Shown: in pieces, positions 6,800 to 11,670 of the stretch
Position numbering within the stretch: the first letter of the stretch is position 1
Layout: each line of letters opens with the position of its first letter
From: Chromera velia
Taxonomy: Eukaryota; Sar; Chromeraceae
Assembly: GCA_018398765.1 (NCBI GenBank)
Contig: JAHBMJ010003302.1
Coordinates: 1-11,670 of the forward strand
Direction: 5' to 3'
DNA length: 11,670 nt
Notes under the pieces: generated by a model
Database searches by the model: none
The model's input: only the letters and a program-made list of their open reading frames with translations
What the model was told of the DNA's origin: nothing
Translations under genes and position numbers: made by a program

Positions 6800-7540
6800 A
6801 GAGGAGGCGGACCAGTAAAGGATGGGAGAAGATTTTTACAGTTGACCAACTTGATTAAGCGGGTGCTGTTTTTTTCTGGGGTGTTCGGTAAAATGTGAGG
6901 AATGGTGAGGATCGCGTCGGAGACTCGTCAAGGAAGTGTTGCATAGTGTTGCGTGCTGTGGAGTCCTACCCTGTGGCGCTGCCCTCTAGACCTTTGCATG
7001 CGTTGTATCTGAATGAGCCTACGTGCCGACGCCATGCTCCGCCGCTGCGCGTATACGCAGTCTGCCTGTACGTGTCGCACTCGAAGCTCTGCGCATGCAT
7101 GCAAGTCTACGTTTGGCCTCTTTAGCAACATGTGGTCTGAGCAACATCCTATGACAGGTTCGAGTTGAAGTCAGCCGAAGTCATTGAATCTCTAGTTGAA
7201 TCTATAGATCGAGCCGGATTCATGTGGAGTCGGAAGAAGTCTGAAGACAAAGCTCAATAGAACCTCTTAGAGTCAAAGTAGGATTGAGACCTGTAAGGTG
7301 TTGCTTGAGTTAGTGTTGCTCACGTTCCTTCTCTAGATCTTCCTAAGGTTCTTATCCCCGCTTTACCTTCTGTCTGAACGCCATAAGGTGGCCGGACAGG
7401 AGGGACAAAGCATTATAGTGAACGCTCAGCTCGATGAGTGTCGACTTTCATATACCTTCTGTGATAGAGATCAGATCTGTCCTTTTACGTAACAGTTGAG
7501 AACCGATTGCAACAATATAGACACGGTCAGACAAAGACTA
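6800..7540. other. Stretch without confident gene
   Basis: Only short open frames on both strands, with no acceptor/donor pairs that chain. A TGCATGC-rich, GC-rich patch is present at about 7020-7105 (GCGCATGCATGCAAG), like those seen elsewhere between genes. From 7150 to 7500 the sequence is of even composition with repeated words such as GTTGAA and AGTC, without a clear repeat unit. Confidence 0.5.
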
Positions 7541-7919
7541 TGAGTAGGGGAATTCAGTGTCCTCTTGCATTCTAAGCTGCCTGGAGCCCTCTTTCAGATA
7601 TCCCCTTCGAGTCCGATCCTGGACTTTGCCTTGTCCTTGGGTGGAGAGCCCAAAGATCGTTGGGGGTCGCCAAAGCCGGTGGTGGAGACGTTGCCTGATG
7701 TTGCTTGGGCTTTTGATCGAGGAGCTTAAGTTCACCAAGACTGCTGCTTATAAGCACAACGCAATCTAAACAGCCAGTCAAGTACTTTTCTAATGTCTTT
7801 TGATTCTGTAACTGTCTCAGTCTTCCGGACGAGTGTCGGCTGATCACCTTCACTTGTCTTTTACTGTTGGTTGCTTGCTTGTCTACGAGAGGCTGACCAC
7901 CTTCGTGGCCCGCAAACAC

Positions 7920-8077
7920 CTCCAGCGTGTCTAGGTCTGTCTGGACTGGTCTTCCAACAGTGTCCAAACACAGGAAGACGCCTTTCGTCTCTCCATGTGT
8001 CTGCGATGCTGCCGTTTTCTTCCAAAAGTGAGCTTGTCGCTTCTGACTGTCTGGCTATTGCGTGGATCGTTCGATGA
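7920..8077 (+). pseudogene. Possible decayed copia-type RNase H fragment
   Basis: On the plus strand the frame ending at 8077 reads FSSKSELVASDCLAIAW. The overlapping neighbouring frame reads CLDWSSNSVQTQEDAF just upstream. Together they resemble the DW-(3-5)-TR-x-STSGY ... SSK-x-x-VA-S-x-x-EAEY arrangement at the end of Ty1/copia polyproteins, but with a frameshift and most key residues altered. No reverse transcriptase or LTR was recognised nearby. The match is short and by eye, and could be coincidence. Confidence 0.2.
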
Positions 8078-8388
8078 GTGGCCGTTCGATCAGGTGCGTA
8101 AGACTCTGTATGTATGTTAAAGAGACAGAAGGGACAGGTGGCGGCATACCATATGGAACAACGCAGTGATAGCCGGTATGCTAGCCGGGGAAGGCCTTCT
8201 GCTCTGGGACCCCGACGTGGCGAGCCTGGAGTAGGAAGGAAGGGGAAGTAAGGAAGGGGTACAAAATGATATCAAGCCTGCTCTCGATGGCAAGAGAGGC
8301 AGAAGGATCACAGCAGACCTACCGAGAGACAGAGTAGGGCATACGGCAGCTACCACCTCATCTCTCGCCGGCGCCAGCACATTTTCCA
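8055..8388 (-). CDS. Gene C: three phase-linked 3' exons, unknown protein
   Basis: Exon 8388-8319 (acceptor CCTTCACTGTTAG, donor GTCTGC) is open in one frame only, entered in phase 1 and left in phase 2: ENVLAPARDEVVAAVCPTLS. Exon 8225-8150 (acceptor CTTCCTTCCTACTCCAG, donor GTATGC) continues in phase: ATSGSQSRRPSPASIPAITA, then LFHM. Exon 8105-8055 (acceptor AACATACATACAG) continues in phase 0, SLTHLIERPLIERSTQ, and stops at TAG. The two introns are 93 and 44 bp; the second is unusually short, so its exact ends are less sure. Upstream exons probably exist, perhaps near 8560-8600 or 8900-9160, where HEGSDSQVMHKEEKLREKK follows acceptor CATGCTTTCAG. No family was recognised. Confidence 0.5.
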
Positions 8389-8405
8389 CTAACAGTGAAG
8401 GGCAA

Positions 8406-8538
8406 GTGGGGGTAATAGGGGAGGGGAAGGGAAGGGGAGGGAGAAGGGAGGGGAAGGAGGAAGAAGGGGTGAAAGTGGGGGACAAAGGGGAAGGGACGGG
8501 GAGGGAAAAAGGGGGGGAAAGAGGGGGAGAGGGGGGTT
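8406..8538. repeat. Long G-rich homopurine tract
   Basis: About 130 bases of almost pure A/G on the plus strand with many runs of three to seven G. On the minus strand it is a long C/T tract directly upstream of the gene C acceptor at 8389, so it lies in that gene's intron as an extreme polypyrimidine tract. Sequences of this kind can form G-quadruplex or triplex structures. Confidence 0.9.
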
Positions 8539-8599
8539 ACTTCGGGGTGGGAGGGCGAATCGAATCAAAGCTGGCCGAGAGCATGCGAAGTACTAGCAA

Positions 8600-9282
8600 C
8601 TGAGTGTGACTGGAGTGTTTTTTGTCCGGAGTTAAGAGTTCATATGTCAAAAGGAGCAGCAAGGGAATAAAACGAGACAGAATGAAGAGACGAGATAAAA
8701 TGAGACCAGTGAGGCAGTCTGCAATGTGTCCAGTCCTTTCCCTCCCTCCTTTTATGCAGCTACTAATACGTGCGGAGTGTGTTTATGCTCGACGAGACCG
8801 TTGAGTCCTTCTATCAACGATGAGAACTCCAACTCGATTGCCTACTCCTACGTCAGCTATGTGTGAAAAGGGCAGAGGACTGCTTGATTGTCGCCGCCAT
8901 GTGCTTATGCCTGCGCATGCCCGCGACTGCCTGTGACCGGCCTTGCGCCCCTGCACTGAACTTGAGGGGGGAGTGAGCTCATTGTAAAGCTGAGCATCAA
9001 AGAGGCGGACTGCGAGAACAACAAGCCGAGCGCCGCATGTGCCGCGTATTCGGAACTTCTGGAGCTCTTTTTGAAAGAGTGACCTTTCTTCTCTCTCAGT
9101 TTCTCTTCTTTGTGCATGACTTGGGAGTCAGACCCCTCATGTGGCTGAAAGCATGAGCACACAAGGGGGCGCCTTCATTCACTGTCTCCTTCTCGCTTCT
9201 TTCTGCTGCTTTGAAACGTTTCGGGTTATCCGTGGCTTCCTCCTTAATCTAAGAAAAAGAGACTAGAAGAGGTGGAGAGAAA
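8600..9282. promoter_or_regulatory. Divergent intergenic or 5' region between genes C and D
   Basis: Gene C runs left and gene D runs right from this stretch. It holds AGAGACG at about 8687 and GC-rich CGCATGC words at 8913-8923. The open minus-strand stretch 8905-9162 may include a 5' exon of gene C. Which part is promoter cannot be settled by sequence alone. Confidence 0.25.
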
Positions 9283-9370
9283 ATGAGTAGAGGAGGAGCA
9301 AAGAGAGAAGAAATCTTTAAAAAGATGTCTGGTTCAACGAGAAAAGAAGAAAAAGCGAGGGGACAGCCCG
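9283..9370 (+). CDS. Gene D: possible first exon
   Basis: An ATG in an A-rich context (GAAAATGAG) opens a charged stretch, MSRGGAKREEIFKKMSGSTR then KEEKARGQP, that reaches a donor-like word GTGTATGT at about 9371. A pyrimidine-rich acceptor (CTTCTCCCTGCAG) follows at about 9409. AAAATG is the favoured start context in coccidia. The next exons are unclear: the frames at 9411-9560 (MGALDGGLGGASRLYTYIG) and 9631-9680 (SIYSVMDDKRTDAHAVFG, after acceptor TTGTATATTCAG) both look protein-like. I could not chain the exons from here to 10576, so this could also be a separate gene. Confidence 0.35.
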
Positions 9371-10575
9371 TGTATGTCTCTGTGTCCCTTCTGTATCTTC
9401 TCCCTGCAGGGGGATGCCGGTACTTTGGAGGCCCTCTGGGTTCTCTGGGTATTGCCCCTCCCCCTTATAGCATAAGAGTTGATGGGAGCCCTGGATGGTG
9501 GCCTTGGTGGAGCCAGCCGTCTCTACACATACATCGGCGTGGAGCCAGACGGTATGCCAGCAGGTGTCTCCCTCCGATAGGTCTGACTAGGTGCCGTTCA
9601 TTCATTGATGTCTGTTCTTGTATATTCAGTCAATCTACAGTGTTATGGATGACAAACGAACAGATGCGCATGCAGTCTTTGGGAAGGGAGTGAGATAGAA
9701 GAGAGAGGAGGAAGAGATGTGAATAAATGACATTGTGTGTGAACATATGTGTGCGTAAGGCTTTCTGCTGCCATCCTCTGGTTTCTCCATCTCTTCACGT
9801 TTTGTTCGAACCTCGGTCTGCCCGTCTACTTGCATTTAGATAAGAAAACTGGGAGGAGATCTGTTATAGGTGTACTATTCTATCTGTTGCCCGCTTCCTT
9901 CCAGCAGGCCGGTCTGAGAAAGAGAGAAAGAGAGTAAGAGAAGGTGAGACGAAGTGGGAAAATGGAATTGGCTACCTCTTTCCTTCCGCCGGCTGGTTCC
10001 ACCTCTTTCTTTTCGATCACTTTGTCGTTAGTGGTGTTCGACCTACATCTTTCTTTTGAGGCCATGGAGGTGTGGAGTTGCTTTGTTTTTCCGTCTCGCT
10101 TTCAGGGGAACAAAGGCAGCATGAAAGAGAAATCTATAGAAGAGAAATGAGAAGAAAAGGAAACGGTCGCATTGCGCAAGAGTTTGAAGAGTGAACATTT
10201 GTCGGAATGCGTTTGTCTGTCCCTTTTAGAATTTTTGCATTGGCGCAATCTCCGCTTTCTAATTTACTGCCTTTTGGTGCCTTTTGATACTGTCCTGTTT
10301 ACGAATGTGAAGATCTGATATGCTAGGAAATTCAATGTGTATATACGTACATGTATGCCTAAACTTTTGTTCCGTTAGTTCTTTGGTTGGCCGCACGTGT
10401 CCCTCTAAGTCTGTCTGTTTGTTGCTCTGTGAAAGGTCGATCGGTCTACCCTTTTTTTCCTCTAGTTTTAGCTGTTTGCTTCTCTGGCTTCTCGCTGTGG
10501 CTGTCTTTTCCACTGGCTGCATCGAAACGAACTCTTGTCATGCAAACTATATTGTTAAAAGTATATATCCTTCAG

Positions 10576-11352
10576 GGAATCTGCTTTTACCTCCATGGAG
10601 CCGCATTCGCTCGTCTGACTTTGCCATATTGGTGCAAGACCAGCGCTTTAGGAAAAAAAAGTAGAGAAAGAAAGCAAAGTGGGAGTGAAAAGTAAGAAAG
10701 TGAAAGAGGGAAAGATGAAAAAAAAGAAAATCAAGAAAAAATGAGGTAGACGACTGTAAGCGCATACATCGGCATAGACATGCATGCGTACATATAACCG
10801 TGTAGGCCTGACTGCACCTGACTGTGTCTTGCTCTCTGTTGCTCTTTTTGTCCAGTATTTCCGTCTCATTCTTTCTTTTGGGCATGTACGGAAGGTTAGA
10901 TAGGCGCATGGAAAGCTGGGGAGACGTAAGACCTTACATTGGGAAGCTTGCGGCCGTCGAGCGACGGACTCTGCCATCAAGTAGAGATGGTGTGCTTTTG
11001 CAGACCACGAGTAAGTAAACGTCCCTAAAACAGGTTCTTCAAGGAAAGATTTGGTGGGTTGGCATTGCCGGCGAGGCAGTCACACGGTGGTGATAGCACC
11101 ATCTGGTAGGGGTACCTCCAGCGCAGATGAATGAATGAGAAAAAGAGAGAAAAGAAGGAAGCAGGTTGTTCATTGCAAGTCTGTTTGTATTTGTACACAT
11201 TAATCCGAATGACTTCCATCAATGGGAGGAAACTTTTCTGCTTATCAGTTTCTGCGTCTAGATTTAAGAGTCGGTTGACTGTGGATGACAGTCTCAATAA
11301 TGGTGTCAAAGGGATTTCTGTGTCTGTGCTTTCTCACAATGCCTCTGTCATG
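10576..11352 (+). CDS. Gene D: three phase-linked exons, unknown protein
   Basis: Exon 10576-10660 (acceptor TATATATCCTTCAG, donor GTAGAG) reads NLLLPPWSRIRSSDFAILVQ then DQRFRKK and leaves in phase 2. Exon 10856-11010 (acceptor GCTCTTTTTGTCCAG, consensus donor GTAAGT) continues in phase, ISVSFFLLGMYGRLDRRMES, and leaves in phase 1. Exon 11249-11352 (acceptor TTTTCTGCTTATCAG) continues in phase, ISASRFKSRLTVDDSLNNGV then KGISVSVLSHNASVM. After 11352 either the frame stops two codons on (GTG TGA), making this the last exon, or GTGTGA is a donor. In the second case an acceptor at about 11653 (CTGCGCTCTCAG) opens SELER at the window edge. Three successive junctions in phase give fair support. 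The family is not recognised. Confidence 0.55.
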
Positions 11353-11670
11353 GTGTGAGGACGCTTAAGATTTCATTCCTTTGACTATATGCTTTGAAGT
11401 GCCAGTGTTCTATCGGTTGCATGGGTTTGTATTGCATTTGGTTGGTCATGCTCTTTCAAGACTGACTCCTAGTTGTCCTTTTTGGTGCCGCTGCTTGTAC
11501 CGAGGTGCATGAGGGGACTCTTTACGACTTCGGGGGACTCCAATGCGCCAACCACCGCGGGGATCTGGAAAGATCGCAATTACTGCTTTTTCATTACGAG
11601 ACGTACGAGGCGTTAGTCAGCTGTCTTTTGTCTTCTGCGAGCTGCGCTCTCAGAGCGAATTGGAACGAAA

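Noticed and set aside
7572-7967. 131-codon open frame on the minus strand
   Set aside because: No splice context, no recognisable motif and no continuation; it is antisense to the possible copia relic, so coding was not supported.
8117-8485. 122-codon Pro/Ser/Leu-rich frame on the minus strand read as one gene
   Set aside because: It reads through the homopyrimidine intron tract; the internal exons at 8388-8319 and 8225-8150 with acceptors and donors explain it better.
10576-10660. Resemblance of SSDFAILVQDQRFRKK to the end of a TAF13-type histone fold
   Set aside because: The following in-phase exon does not match that family, so the similarity of a dozen residues is not enough to name it.
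1-11670. tRNA, rRNA, CRISPR or bacterial operon signals
   Set aside because: No cloverleaf, no repeat-spacer array, no ribosome-binding-site-led long ORFs; gene structure is intron-rich eukaryotic.

Overview
The window looks like nuclear DNA of a protist rather than bacterial DNA. No long uninterrupted gene is present. Short open stretches are bounded by pyrimidine-rich AG acceptors and GT donors, and neighbouring stretches join in compatible reading phase. Base composition is mixed. TGCATGC words and AGAGACG words recur between genes; both are known promoter-associated words in coccidian Apicomplexa (Toxoplasma relatives). A large-genome coccidian or another alveolate is therefore my best guess, but it is an inference from style and not from a recognised gene.

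Layout. (1) Positions 1-74, minus: an exon of a gene that runs off the left edge. (2) 153-6282, minus: one multi-exon gene (gene A). It has a start codon at 6282, about a dozen small exons that can be chained in phase, and a stop at 153. Its middle is built of serially duplicated exons encoding short helical, Leu/Trp-rich segments. No known family was recognised. (3) 671-2637: a 1.96-kb DNA transposon-like element with long imperfect terminal inverted repeats and a 4-bp target duplication (ACTG), sitting inside an intron of gene A. Its interior holds a second inward copy of the terminal motif, a GC-rich TGCATGC block, a (TA)n tract and a tandem array of 59-bp exon-like units; no transposase was seen. 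(4) 6283-6560: gap between genes with a 31-bp tandem duplication carrying AGAGACG, a likely promoter for gene A. (5) 6561-6691, minus: probable last exon of gene B. (6) 6800-8050: no confident gene; possible decayed retroelement piece at 7920-8077. (7) 8055-8388, minus: three phase-compatible exons of gene C, preceded in its intron by a very long purine (pyrimidine on the sense strand) tract. (8) 9283-11352, plus: gene D, with a possible start at 9283 and three well-supported phase-linked exons at 10576-11352.

Genes C and D are divergently arranged around about 8.6-9.28 kb. The most interesting content is the combination of exon-duplication arrays (one in gene A, one inside the transposon), the conservation of duplicated introns over their exons, and the intronic transposon. 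All exon boundaries are read by eye and need RNA evidence.
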